DNA of 8,152 bases from Thermodesulfobacteriota bacterium (GCA_030018715.1 JASEHN010000115.1:1-8152), one strand, 5' to 3'. Shown: positions 1 to 6,725, counted from the first letter of the stretch. Made by a program: numbers and translations. The notes: generated from the letters alone by a model not told the origin.

Positions 1-2
1 CT

Positions 3-18
3 CATAAGGTCACCTCCT
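3..18 (-). promoter_or_regulatory. Ribosome binding site and start codon of a gene running off the left edge
   Basis: On the minus strand AGGAGGTGA (18 to 10), almost a full complement of the 16S 3' end, stands seven bases (counted from AGGAGG) before an ATG at 5-3. Only this start codon and two more bases lie in the window, so the product cannot be named. It begins 25 bases after the stop of the small membrane protein gene, in the same direction, so it is probably the next cistron of the leftward operon. The very strong ribosome binding site suggests it is well translated. Confidence 0.7.
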
Positions 19-30
19 CTTCTTTAGTAA

Positions 31-414
31 TTAGTAAGGTGTAATCTCAATGGCCAATTTTTTTGGCAAGCTTTTCGCCAGGGTCATTACCTTAACGAGT
101 TCTTCTTTTTGGAGCTCTAAAGGAATCCTATCTTTGCCTCCCGAAATAATGGAAGCAGGGGCCCAATCATCCACCTCGATGGAAACGCGGAAAACTTGCT
201 TCTGGCTCGAGATGTTTTTCAGGCCAACATCCACCCACCAATATCCGTCTTTTTGGTAAAGGTTCACCTTCGTCAGCTGGGCTTCTTTAGTTACCCGATA
301 ATCAATGCCCGAGGGCTCTCCGGTTGGTTTGATCGCCGCCCGACAGCCAAAGCCTATGAAGGCCAGGATCAATCCCAAAATCAGCCATTGGATGCCAGTT
401 AATTCTTTTCTCAT
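31..414 (-). CDS. Small membrane-anchored or lipoprotein-like protein, function unknown
   Basis: A 127-residue protein that I do not recognise by family. Residues 8-23 form one hydrophobic segment after a basic start (MRK), followed directly by Cys24. This looks like a lipoprotein signal, but the lipobox (GFGC) has Gly at -3 where Leu or another aliphatic is usual, so an uncleaved N-terminal anchor is equally possible. The remainder (about 45-127) alternates hydrophobic and charged residues with an LKNIS turn, as in small extracytoplasmic beta-sandwich domains of the FxLYD kind; that resemblance is only inference. A GGGGGTGA ribosome binding site lies about eight bases before the ATG at 414. 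It is the fifth visible gene of the leftward operon, 56 bases after the HD protein, with the start of another gene just downstream. Nothing in it suggests catalysis; it probably acts outside the cytoplasmic membrane. Confidence 0.75.
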   Translation of the reverse strand: MRKELTGIQWLILGLILAFIGFGCRAAIKPTGEPSGIDYRVTKEAQLTKVNLYQKDGYWWVDVGLKNISSQKQVFRVSIEVDDWAPASIISGGKDRIPLELQKEELVKVMTLAKSLPKKLAIEITPY

Positions 415-470
415 TTGTCTTCACCCCCTTTCCTTCTTGCTTTTATTTGCCTCCATAAGGACCTTTCACT

Positions 471-1031
471 TCAATCTTCATCGGATTTACCCAAGAGAGC
501 TGCCCGCAGGGCCTGGAAATGGCTGAAATCCGCATGGTGCACGAGTACCGCCTCCACGGAGCGCGTCACGATTTCCCCCTCTTCAGAGTGCGCATAGACG
601 ATGTGCACCACTTCCTGGGGGAGTCCTGCCTCCGCACATAGGGAAGCGCCGGTGAAGCGGTGATTCAAGCGCCGCCCCGGTTTGCTGATGATGGTCTCCT
701 CACCCGCTGGGGCATATTCCAGCAATTTACCTACATCATGCAGCAAGGCGCCAGCCAAAACCATCTCCCGTTGCACCGGAAGGTTCCGCGCCAAAATATC
801 CGCCATGGTCAGGGATAATTCCGTGACAATCTTAGTATGCGTCACCAGACTCACCCTGGTGGACAAACCCATTTCCCGGGGTAAAAAATGGCACCTTTCC
901 GGGTGGTCAAAATTCCCTTTGCTGATTGCTTGTTCCCAGGCCCGGATCACGGCTCTGGCGAGGGTTGGGTCCTGAAAGAGCCTGAGTTCAGGGAACAGCC
1001 CGGCCACGTCCGGTACGGGAAGGTTTTTCAT
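471..1031 (-). CDS. HD-domain metal-dependent phosphohydrolase
   Basis: A 186-residue protein with the HD superfamily metal ligands in order: His65, the His98-Asp99 doublet in the LLHDVGK motif, His124, His148 and Asp168. Known HD proteins hydrolyse phosphate esters, nucleotides or CoA-like and cyclic compounds with bound divalent metals; the substrate here cannot be read from the sequence. Residues 1-60 form a non-conserved leader. No signal peptide or membrane segment is visible, so it is cytoplasmic. The start ATG overlaps the stop of the acyl-CoA ligase (ATGA), and AGGAG lies six bases upstream within the ligase 3' end, so the two are translationally coupled. No partner sensor, GGDEF or nucleotidyltransferase domain is fused. 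Coupling to a ligase hints at a role near CoA, AMP or pyrophosphate metabolism, but this is inference. The HD assignment is firm, the role is not. Confidence 0.88.
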   Translation of the reverse strand: MKNLPVPDVAGLFPELRLFQDPTLARAVIRAWEQAISKGNFDHPERCHFLPREMGLSTRVSLVTHTKIVTELSLTMADILARNLPVQREMVLAGALLHDVGKLLEYAPAGEETIISKPGRRLNHRFTGASLCAEAGLPQEVVHIVYAHSEEGEIVTRSVEAVLVHHADFSHFQALRAALLGKSDED

Positions 1032-2575
1032 TTTGTTCTCCTTTTTTTATCCCAGGCGGAACCCACCCCCAACTCCTTGAGGAGGGTTTTTTGAACCTTG
1101 GATGACCCGGTTTTGGGGAGGGACTCCACGGATTCTATATAACGGGGGACCATAAACGGCGCAAGGCGTTCGGAGCACCAACCATAGATTTCCTCGGGCT
1201 CCACGGTCTTCCCCTCATTTACCACTATATAGGCCTTGATCTCCTCCTCTAATATCTCATCTGGGACCCCCACAACGGCAGACTCCAGGATATGGGGATG
1301 GTCATTGAGGACCGCTTCGATCTCCCCGGGGGAGATGTTTTCCCCTCCCTTGCGGATGGTTTCCTTGTTCCGGCCCACGAAATAAAAGAAGCCCTCTGCA
1401 TCCCGCCGACCGAGGTCTCCGGTGTGAAACCAGAGATTCCGGTACGATTTCAACGTTTCCTCTGGCTGTTTGTAATAGCCATCAAACATCAAGCCTGGCT
1501 TTAAGGGGCGAATGACAAATTCTCCCACTGTGCCGTCCGGGACTTCCTCGTCTTCTTCGTTAAATAGCCTTACGTCGAATCCTTCCCGTATCGGGCCTAC
1601 GGACCCTACCCTACTTTTCTCCAAGGTGTTCATCGTATTGAAGGCGCCGGTCTCACTCATTCCATACAGCTCGAGTACTTTCACCCGGAAACGATCCTGG
1701 AAACGCTGGGCCATATCTCCGGGGGCCCCTCCCCCAAAACATACCTTTACCGTGTGCTCCCTTTCCCTGGGGGCTTCCGGCTGTTTCAGGAGGATCGTCA
1801 GGATCGTGCCCACGTAGCTAAACATGGTGGCCTGATGGTTCCGGACCTGATCCCAGAAAGCCGAAGCCGAGAACCTCTCCGCCAGGATTAGACTGGCACC
1901 GGCAACCAGGGCCCCCATTACACAATAGACCTGCGGATTGGCGTGATATAAAGGCAGGTAGGTAAAAATGCGGTCTTCCTTTCGGGTACGGCAAATCAAA
2001 GAAATATCCCGGCCCGCGGAGATGTAGGCATTGTGACAATTCAGCACTCCCTTGGGCATTCCTGTGGTCCCGGAGGTAAAGGTCATAACCAGCGGGTCAA
2101 AACGGCTTATGGATGCATCTGTCGGAAGTTCTGGCGATGCCTCTTCGAGAAGTCGCGGCAGGGACCCCACAGGGCCGAGCGGTGAAACGCCCTCCGCGAG
2201 AAGTGAGGGGATATCCAATTCGGACGCATGTTCCTGAACCTGGGGAAAGCTTACCGCGGAGAAAATGATTCCTCGAAGATCCGCATGACCCAGGCAGCGA
2301 CGGAGACTTTCACCCTTGAGCTGGGTGTTCACCGCCACTAACACGGCTCCGATCTTGGCCAATCCAAACCAGCAGACCATGTATTCTGGGCTATTGGGGA
2401 GCATCACGGCCACATGATCCCCTTTTTTCCAGCCCAGCGCAGCAAAGGCATTGGCTGCCTTGTTCGCCAGAAGATTTATTTCTCCGTATCGGATCTCCCT
2501 ATCCTTCCAGAAAAGGAAAGGGCGATCTCCCTCCCTGGCCGCTCGTTCTTCCAGCAACTCTCGCAGGTTGTTCAT
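1028..2575 (-). CDS. AMP-forming acyl-CoA ligase (ANL superfamily, CaiC-like)
   Basis: A 515-residue adenylate-forming enzyme that activates a carboxylic acid with ATP and then transfers the acyl group to CoA. Visible ANL motifs in order: phosphate loop TSGTTGMPKG (167-176), YLPLYHAN (206-213), YGMSETG (304-310), the HTGDLG element with Asp387, Arg402 in the VGRNKE hinge, GGENISPGEIE (410-420), and Lys493 in PKTGSSKVQK, the usual lysine needed for adenylation. Length is normal and all key residues are present, so it should be active. The general look recalls crotonobetaine/carnitine-CoA ligases and short-chain acyl-CoA synthetases, but substrate cannot be fixed from motifs. A longer frame begins at 2614, but the ATG at 2575 is preceded by GAGGTG and starts four bases after the dehydrogenase stop, so I prefer it. 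The gene overlaps the next cistron by ATGA. Cytoplasmic. It probably supplies the CoA ester used or produced by the neighbouring dehydrogenase. Confidence 0.93.
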   Translation of the reverse strand: MNNLRELLEERAAREGDRPFLFWKDREIRYGEINLLANKAANAFAALGWKKGDHVAVMLPNSPEYMVCWFGLAKIGAVLVAVNTQLKGESLRRCLGHADLRGIIFSAVSFPQVQEHASELDIPSLLAEGVSPLGPVGSLPRLLEEASPELPTDASISRFDPLVMTFTSGTTGMPKGVLNCHNAYISAGRDISLICRTRKEDRIFTYLPLYHANPQVYCVMGALVAGASLILAERFSASAFWDQVRNHQATMFSYVGTILTILLKQPEAPREREHTVKVCFGGGAPGDMAQRFQDRFRVKVLELYGMSETGAFNTMNTLEKSRVGSVGPIREGFDVRLFNEEDEEVPDGTVGEFVIRPLKPGLMFDGYYKQPEETLKSYRNLWFHTGDLGRRDAEGFFYFVGRNKETIRKGGENISPGEIEAVLNDHPHILESAVVGVPDEILEEEIKAYIVVNEGKTVEPEEIYGWCSERLAPFMVPRYIESVESLPKTGSSKVQKTLLKELGVGSAWDKKRRTK

Positions 2576-2579
2576 CCTT

Positions 2580-3707
2580 TCACACCTCACCTTCAGGCAG
2601 CAGTCTGGCAGCAATGGTATTTTTCATCACCTCTAAGGTTCCCCCGGCGATGCACAGGGATTTGGCGTCTCTGAGGTAACGCTCAAAAGGGGCCTGGCGG
2701 TAGCAACCGTAACTTCCGGTTAGCTGGATGGCCCTCATGACGACCATTTCACTTACTTCTGCACATAGGAGCTTGGCCATCGAACTCTCCAGAGCAGAAT
2801 TTTTTCCCTGGTCCTCCATCCAGGCGGCTTTGTCCCTCAACAGAGAAGCCCCTTCAATCTGAGTCGCCATTTCTGCGAGGTTCCAGCGATTCCCCTGAAA
2901 TTCCAGGACAGTCTTTTCCCCCACCCTGCGCGTCCGGGCATAAGCTACGGCCTTTTCTAAGGCCCCCCGGGCAATTCCCAGAAGGCAGCTGGCATTGCCA
3001 ATCCGACTGAAGTTGAATGCCGAGAAGAAGACCTCCAGACCTTGACCTTCCGCGCCCACCCGCCGCTTCTCGGGAAGGCGATAGCCCTGTAGTACAAATT
3101 CGTAGATCGGCGAGGCCCGCAGCCCCATGGGGTCCATCTTTTGGACGATTTTGAATCCCGGCTCTCTGGTGTCCACCAAAAAGACGGTTAATCCGCCGGG
3201 GGCTCGGGCAAAAAAGTTGATCACCCTCGCCTCGGCCGCATCGTTAATGTGAACCTTGTAACCTTCCAAAAGATAGTTGGGACCATCTTTTCTGGCTGTG
3301 GAGGCCATCTGTTTGAAACTCGACCCTACTTCAGGCTCCGAAATGGCTGTGGCTGCCAGCCATTCTCCCGTGGCCAACCTGGGAAAAAACTCCAATTTCT
3401 GGGCTTCCGTGCCCTGTCGGGTGAGCATTGCCACAGTCTGATAGTGCCCGTTATGGATATAGGCTGCGCTCGCCCTGGCCACCTCCTCGCAAAGGATCGC
3501 ATATTCCTGGGCGCCTCCTCCTCTCCCTCCGTATTGGGCCGGGACCGTTAACCCTAAAAATCCGGCCTCTCCCATCCTGCGGAAGGTTTCATATGGCAAA
3601 ACGCCTTTCTCGTCGTATTCTCGGGCTTCTGGCTCAATCCATTCCCGCGCGAACGTCCGAACCGACTCCTTCAGAGAAGATTGGCTGGGGGTCATATCAG
3701 GAATCAA
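2580..3707 (-). CDS. Acyl-CoA dehydrogenase-family flavoprotein lacking the usual catalytic Glu
   Basis: A 375-residue protein with the full acyl-CoA dehydrogenase fold: helical N-terminal domain to about 115, the flavin region AISEPEVGSS (121-130), KVHINDA (151-157), GLRASPI (195-201), and a C-terminal helical domain with RDAK (346-349). Family members oxidise acyl-CoA at C2-C3 using FAD and pass electrons to ETF. Two features differ from typical enzymes. The C-terminal YEGT motif is AGGT (354-357), with Gly355 where Glu normally acts as base, and the alternative position used in isovaleryl- and long-chain enzymes appears to be Ser234 (before Arg235). It may use another base, or do a different reaction such as reduction or a desulfinase-like elimination. 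The start is the TTG at 3707, served by GGGAGG five bases upstream; the in-frame ATG at 3695 has no ribosome binding site. It overlaps the DUF1850 gene by 11 bases. Confidence 0.92.
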   Translation of the reverse strand: MIPDMTPSQSSLKESVRTFAREWIEPEAREYDEKGVLPYETFRRMGEAGFLGLTVPAQYGGRGGGAQEYAILCEEVARASAAYIHNGHYQTVAMLTRQGTEAQKLEFFPRLATGEWLAATAISEPEVGSSFKQMASTARKDGPNYLLEGYKVHINDAAEARVINFFARAPGGLTVFLVDTREPGFKIVQKMDPMGLRASPIYEFVLQGYRLPEKRRVGAEGQGLEVFFSAFNFSRIGNASCLLGIARGALEKAVAYARTRRVGEKTVLEFQGNRWNLAEMATQIEGASLLRDKAAWMEDQGKNSALESSMAKLLCAEVSEMVVMRAIQLTGSYGCYRQAPFERYLRDAKSLCIAGGTLEVMKNTIAARLLPEGEV

Positions 3708-4278
3708 AGGTGCCTCCCTTGGCGGTGAGGGCTGAATGGGTTTTCACCAGCCTTTTCGCCTGCTCCAGCCCCAGTGTGAAAAGTATTTGAGGGTAAGAGT
3801 ACTTCTTTATACATACCCGGCTTCCATCGCCAAATTCGGCGGCCAGGTTGATTGCCTGGTTTCCGAGGAAAATCCGATGGCTCTGATTTACGAAAATTTT
3901 AAGCTCATGACAGGTGAGTCTTAGGCTGGTTATTTCCCAGGAATCCCCTTGGCAGATCAGTTTTTTGGAAAGTTCGGGATCGTAGTAGGCCGCCGCTGCG
4001 AAGGAGCCAAATACCATCTTTCTCAGGACAAAATCCCCGGTGGCATCTGATGTGTAAATCTCTCTCTGAAGGACGCGATACATGGAATGTTCGTACAGTA
4101 ATTCCACCTTGTCGCCGGGCAGCAAGGGCTGGAACCAGAGCACCCGCCTTTCCCATTCATTTTCCAGGCAGAGTACCCCAATCGGGCAGAAATGACAGGC
4201 GCAAAGGAGGCCGATCAGGATAGGCCAGGATCTTCGGGCAGCCCCCCTCGGTTTTGTCCTCCCCGGACTCGAATTCAT
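3697..4278 (-). CDS. DUF1850 domain protein
   Basis: A 193-residue protein whose residues about 47-165 match my memory of the DUF1850 family: a PGD.VEL.Y.HSM segment, then KMVFGSFAAAAYYDP, close to the family's F.SFGAGLPYDP pattern, and a late short strand with VCIKK. Residues 17-37 are hydrophobic after a basic start, giving an N-terminal anchor or signal sequence, so the domain is probably periplasmic. DUF1850 genes are known to sit beside TRAP (TAXI-type) transporters; none is visible here, and the gene instead leads an operon of CoA enzymes. GAGGGG lies seven bases before the ATG at 4278. Its end overlaps the dehydrogenase start by 11 bases. Molecular function is unknown. Family assignment is from recalled motifs, not from a search. 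Confidence 0.72.
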   Translation of the reverse strand: MNSSPGRTKPRGAARRSWPILIGLLCACHFCPIGVLCLENEWERRVLWFQPLLPGDKVELLYEHSMYRVLQREIYTSDATGDFVLRKMVFGSFAAAAYYDPELSKKLICQGDSWEITSLRLTCHELKIFVNQSHRIFLGNQAINLAAEFGDGSRVCIKKYSYPQILFTLGLEQAKRLVKTHSALTAKGGTFDS

Positions 4279-4366
4279 GAAGGAACCCCTCGGTTTCCGA
4301 TCCTAAGAAGGCTGCAATTAAACCCTTCAGCTCAAGATTGGATTACAAATTTGATTAACTTGAACC

Positions 4367-4394
4367 CTTATCATGTATCATGGATTCATGTCAA
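4367..4394 (-). promoter_or_regulatory. Sigma70-type promoter of the leftward operon
   Basis: Reading the minus strand, a perfect TTGACA (4394-4389) is followed after 16 bases by GATAAG (4372-4367), a 4/6 match to the -10 box. The 5' leader to the DUF1850 ATG would be about 80 bases. The spacer is filled by the CATGA-type direct repeats, so a repressor or activator bound there would act directly on this promoter. Predicted from sequence only. Confidence 0.5.
4369..4390 (-). repeat. Three tandem CATGA-type direct repeats inside the promoter
   Basis: On the minus strand CATGAATC (4390-4383), CATGATA (4382-4376) and CATGATA (4375-4369) follow one another without gaps. They start within the -35 box and run through the -10 box of the predicted leftward promoter. 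Tandem 7-8 bp units of this kind can serve as an operator for a multimeric regulator; that role is inference. Confidence 0.45.
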
Positions 4395-4511
4395 TGGAAA
4401 AATGATGGGGGGTTGGAAAGGTGAAATTTTCCCAAGAAAAAATATTTTCTATTCCCAATTTGAACTGGCCCGTAGATATTCCTCTTCAAAGGTGGATTCA
4501 CAATTTTGCAT

Positions 4512-4540
4512 TTGACATTTAAATTCATTTCATTTATAGA
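4512..4540 (+). promoter_or_regulatory. Sigma70-type promoter of the BKACE gene
   Basis: A perfect TTGACA (4512-4517) is followed after 17 bases by TATAGA (4535-4540), a 4/6 match to the -10 consensus. It lies about 45 bases before the BKACE start codon, giving a leader of roughly 38 bases. The ribosome binding site GGAGGA (4575-4580) lies four bases from the ATG. Confidence 0.55.
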
Positions 4541-4584
4541 AAATCAGCCTATTGCAATAACATCTTTAGCCTGTGGAGGAAAAA

Positions 4585-5457
4585 ATGGATAAACTGGTCA
4601 TCACCGTGGCCATCATCGGGGGAATCACCACCCGGGAGAAATCCCCCCACCCGCCCATGACCCCGCAAGAAGTCGCTGAAAGCGCCATCGAGAGTTATCA
4701 CGCCGGTGCATCGGTCTGCCATATTCACGTTCGCGACCCCAAGACTCACCAGCCTTCCATGAAGTTTGAGCTTTACAAGGAGGTTTTTGAACGAATCCGG
4801 GAGAAGTGCGATATGATCATCAACCTCTCCACCGGTTCAGGGGGACGGCTGCTATATAATCCTCAGGCATCGGGTTCTTCTTGGGATACTTCCGGATTAA
4901 AAAGTCCGGAGGAACGTGTAGAACACGTTGTGAAATTAAGGCCCGAACTATGTTCGCTCGATGTGGGATCATTGAATTTCGGCCCCTTCGCTTTTATTAA
5001 TCTGGTTTCCGTGGTTGAAAAGATGGCCAAACTGATTAAAGAGGCTGGCACGAAACCCGAATTAGAAGTTTTTGACATCGGCCACATCCGCATAGGCAAC
5101 CATCTTATCCGCAAAGGGCTGGTGGATAAGCCTCCGTTATTTCAGCTTTGCCTGGGCATTCCCTGGGGAATCGAAGCCACTACCGAGAACATGGTTTATA
5201 TGCGCAACAACCTGCCCAGCGACTCCATGTGGTATGCTTTCGGAATCGGGGCTCAGCATTTTCAGATGGCCGCGGTATCCATGGTCAATGGCGGCCACGC
5301 TCGGGTGGGCTTCGAAGACAACCTTTATATAAAGAAGGATGTCCTGGCCACAAGTAACGCCCAGATGGTCAGAAAAGTGGTGGAAATTGCCAACCTGATG
5401 GACCGGGAAGTGGCCACTGCCAAAGAAGCAAGGAAAATCCTGGGACTGGAAAAATAA
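4585..5457 (+). CDS. Beta-keto acid cleavage enzyme (BKACE, DUF849 family)
   Basis: A 290-residue TIM-barrel enzyme of the BKACE family, which condenses a beta-keto acid with acetyl-CoA and releases acetoacetate and a new acyl-CoA. The founding member, 3-keto-5-aminohexanoate cleavage enzyme of lysine fermentation, uses Zn bound by two His and a Glu plus an Arg/Asp pair. These are all here: His46 and His48 in CHIHVRD, then Arg240, Glu244 and Asp245 in ARVGFEDNLY, with the same spacing. The NLSTGSGG loop (80-87) is also typical. Position 14, Glu in the lysine enzyme and used to hold the substrate amine, is Ile (GGITTR), so the substrate side chain is probably not a primary amine. I start at the ATG at 4585 because GGAGGA precedes it by four bases; an in-frame GTG at 4573 lies within that site's upstream edge. 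Cytoplasmic; first gene of the rightward operon with the permease. Confidence 0.93.
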   Translation: MDKLVITVAIIGGITTREKSPHPPMTPQEVAESAIESYHAGASVCHIHVRDPKTHQPSMKFELYKEVFERIREKCDMIINLSTGSGGRLLYNPQASGSSWDTSGLKSPEERVEHVVKLRPELCSLDVGSLNFGPFAFINLVSVVEKMAKLIKEAGTKPELEVFDIGHIRIGNHLIRKGLVDKPPLFQLCLGIPWGIEATTENMVYMRNNLPSDSMWYAFGIGAQHFQMAAVSMVNGGHARVGFEDNLYIKKDVLATSNAQMVRKVVEIANLMDREVATAKEARKILGLEK

Positions 5458-5483
5458 ACGTGAAATGCTGATTGTTACGGCAC

Positions 5484-6437
5484 ATGATTACGAAAAATAA
5501 AACGCGGGAATGCAGGTCATCTAATTCTCAGGGATGGTTATTCCCTCAATCGAGCTTTATAGCAGCGAATCAGCAAGCACATCGCAAAGGTCTGCTGTTA
5601 ATGATTGGCGCCGGTTTTTGCTGGAGTACCGGCGGCATCCTTGTTCGCAATGTTACGCTCAGTGATCCATGGGAGATCGTCTTCTGGCGCTCGGTTTTCA
5701 TGGTGATCTTCCTGCTTGGCGTGCTGGCCTTATGGCACAGGACAAAGATGTTCGGGAAGATCGCTGAGGTGGGCAAGCAGGGGGCGTTGGCTGGGGCGCT
5801 GCTCGCTGCCACTTTCTTTTTCTTCATCCTCTCGGTAACGCGCAACACTGTCGCCAACACGCTTGTCCTGATGAGCATCGGGCCGTTCTTCGTGGCTGTA
5901 TTCGGCAGGATATTTCTCGGCGAGCTGGTGCCGCTGCGTACCTGGAGCTCGATTGCGGTGGCCCTGGCCGGGATCGTGCTTATGTTTTCCGAGGGCATAG
6001 ACTCAGGCCGGAGCCTCGGCAACTTTCTGGCGTTGGGTGTGCCTACTGCCTTCGCCCTGAACATTGTCGTGCTGCGCCGCGCCCATGCCAGCGTGAGCAT
6101 GGTTCCGGCGGTCATGCTCGCGGGCATCTTTTCAATCATCATCTCGCTCCCGCTCGCTTGGCCTCTTACACCAACACTTCATGATCTCACGATATTATGG
6201 ATTATGGGTTGGCTGCAGCTTGGCGCCGGGTGTGTGCTGATGACGATTGCCACGCGCTATCTCTCGGCTGGGGAAGTCGGCCTGTTCGCCCTGCTCGAGA
6301 CGACCCTCGGGCCCGTCTGGGTGTGGCTCGGTATCGGAGAACGCCCCACTAACATCGCCTTGGTTGGCGGTGCGATCATTATCACCGCCCTGCTGGTCAA
6401 TGGCCTATTCGGCATGCGAAGAGAAAAGAAGCAATAA
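5484..6437 (+). CDS. DMT superfamily permease with two EamA domains
   Basis: A 317-residue inner-membrane protein with two EamA repeats of five membrane helices each: repeat one about 35-168 (start GLLLMIGAGFCWSTGGILVRN) and repeat two about 180-313. FWRS follows the first helix pair and FLGE (end of repeat one) and the ALLETTLGPVW stretch near the end of repeat two are typical of the family. Such proteins move amino acids, organic acids or other small metabolites by secondary transport, often outward. The ATG at 5484 has only a weak ribosome binding site; a TTG at 5472 is possible, and the 30-35 residues before the first helix are unusually long and polar. It starts 26 bases after the BKACE stop, so the two are probably co-transcribed and the permease may carry the BKACE substrate or a product. 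Its wording seems more GC-rich than BKACE, perhaps a separate origin. Substrate unknown. Confidence 0.9.
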   Translation: MITKNKTRECRSSNSQGWLFPQSSFIAANQQAHRKGLLLMIGAGFCWSTGGILVRNVTLSDPWEIVFWRSVFMVIFLLGVLALWHRTKMFGKIAEVGKQGALAGALLAATFFFFILSVTRNTVANTLVLMSIGPFFVAVFGRIFLGELVPLRTWSSIAVALAGIVLMFSEGIDSGRSLGNFLALGVPTAFALNIVVLRRAHASVSMVPAVMLAGIFSIIISLPLAWPLTPTLHDLTILWIMGWLQLGAGCVLMTIATRYLSAGEVGLFALLETTLGPVWVWLGIGERPTNIALVGGAIIITALLVNGLFGMRREKKQ

Positions 6438-6498
6438 GTCCTTATCTTCTTGCCAAGTATCATGAAAGGTGCCATCCAGCATATATGATGACAGAATG

Positions 6499-6526
6499 AA
6501 TGGGGGACGGGAATGGGGGACGTTGA
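6499..6526 (+). repeat. Tandem GGGGGACG motif, copy 1 (REP-like)
   Basis: AATGGGGGACGGG (6499-6511) is followed directly by AATGGGGGACGTTGA (6512-6526), a 13-bp period. The same arrangement, two GGGGGACG units with only the second continuing into TTGA, recurs at 7809-7841 beside a Y1 transposase remnant. This suggests an end or target sequence of that element family. Confidence 0.6.
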
Positions 6527-6590
6527 CGAAAATCAAAACTTCCTTTTATCCTATGTGGTTCATGCAAATCTCAACATCTGTCGCTCAATT

Positions 6591-6725
6591 GTCATTCCTG
6601 GCAAGCGAAGCCCTGCATCGCATGGTGTACAGGGCAAAGCGCGACCATGAATCCAGATTTTTCAGGCTGCCCTGGATTCCCGCTCCCTGCTTAAAGCCTG
6701 CGGGGACAAGTTTCGCGGGAATGAC
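6591..6725. repeat. Inverted-repeat-bounded, MITE-like element with internal hairpin
   Basis: GTCATTCC (6591-6598) and its reverse complement GGAATGAC (6718-6725) bound a 135-bp segment. Inside, ATTCCCGC (6676-6683) pairs with GCGGGAAT (6715-6722), and the enclosed bases can add further GC pairs. The ATTCCCGC...GCGGGAATGACG wording resembles small dispersed hairpin repeats known in Neisseria and many Proteobacteria. No coding capacity. Identification as mobile is inference because only one copy is in the window. Confidence 0.5.

Larger units (their letters stand above)
4279..4584. other. Divergent control region between the two operons
   Basis: A 306-bp gene-free, AT-rich stretch separates the leftward DUF1850 operon from the rightward BKACE gene. 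It contains a promoter candidate in each direction (listed separately), a set of CATGA-type direct repeats at 4369-4390, and an imperfect inverted repeat TTGGAAA/TTCCCAA (4413-4419 and 4429-4435). Open frames within it are short and lack ribosome binding sites. The shared region implies joint regulation of both arms, although no regulator gene is in the window. Confidence 0.7.

Noticed and set aside
2576..2614. Upstream extension of the acyl-CoA ligase to 2614
   Set aside because: It would overlap the dehydrogenase end, adds residues not seen in the family, and the ATG at 2575 has a good ribosome binding site.
4413..4435. Imperfect inverted repeat TTGGAAA/TTCCCAA in the divergent region
   Set aside because: One mismatch and a long AT-rich loop; similar pairings are common by chance in such sequence, so it is mentioned but not called an operator.
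5570..6142. A 190-codon minus-strand open frame
   Set aside because: It lies wholly antisense to the clear EamA permease, is rich in Thr, Arg, Pro and Ser as expected for a shadow of membrane codons, and has no known domain.
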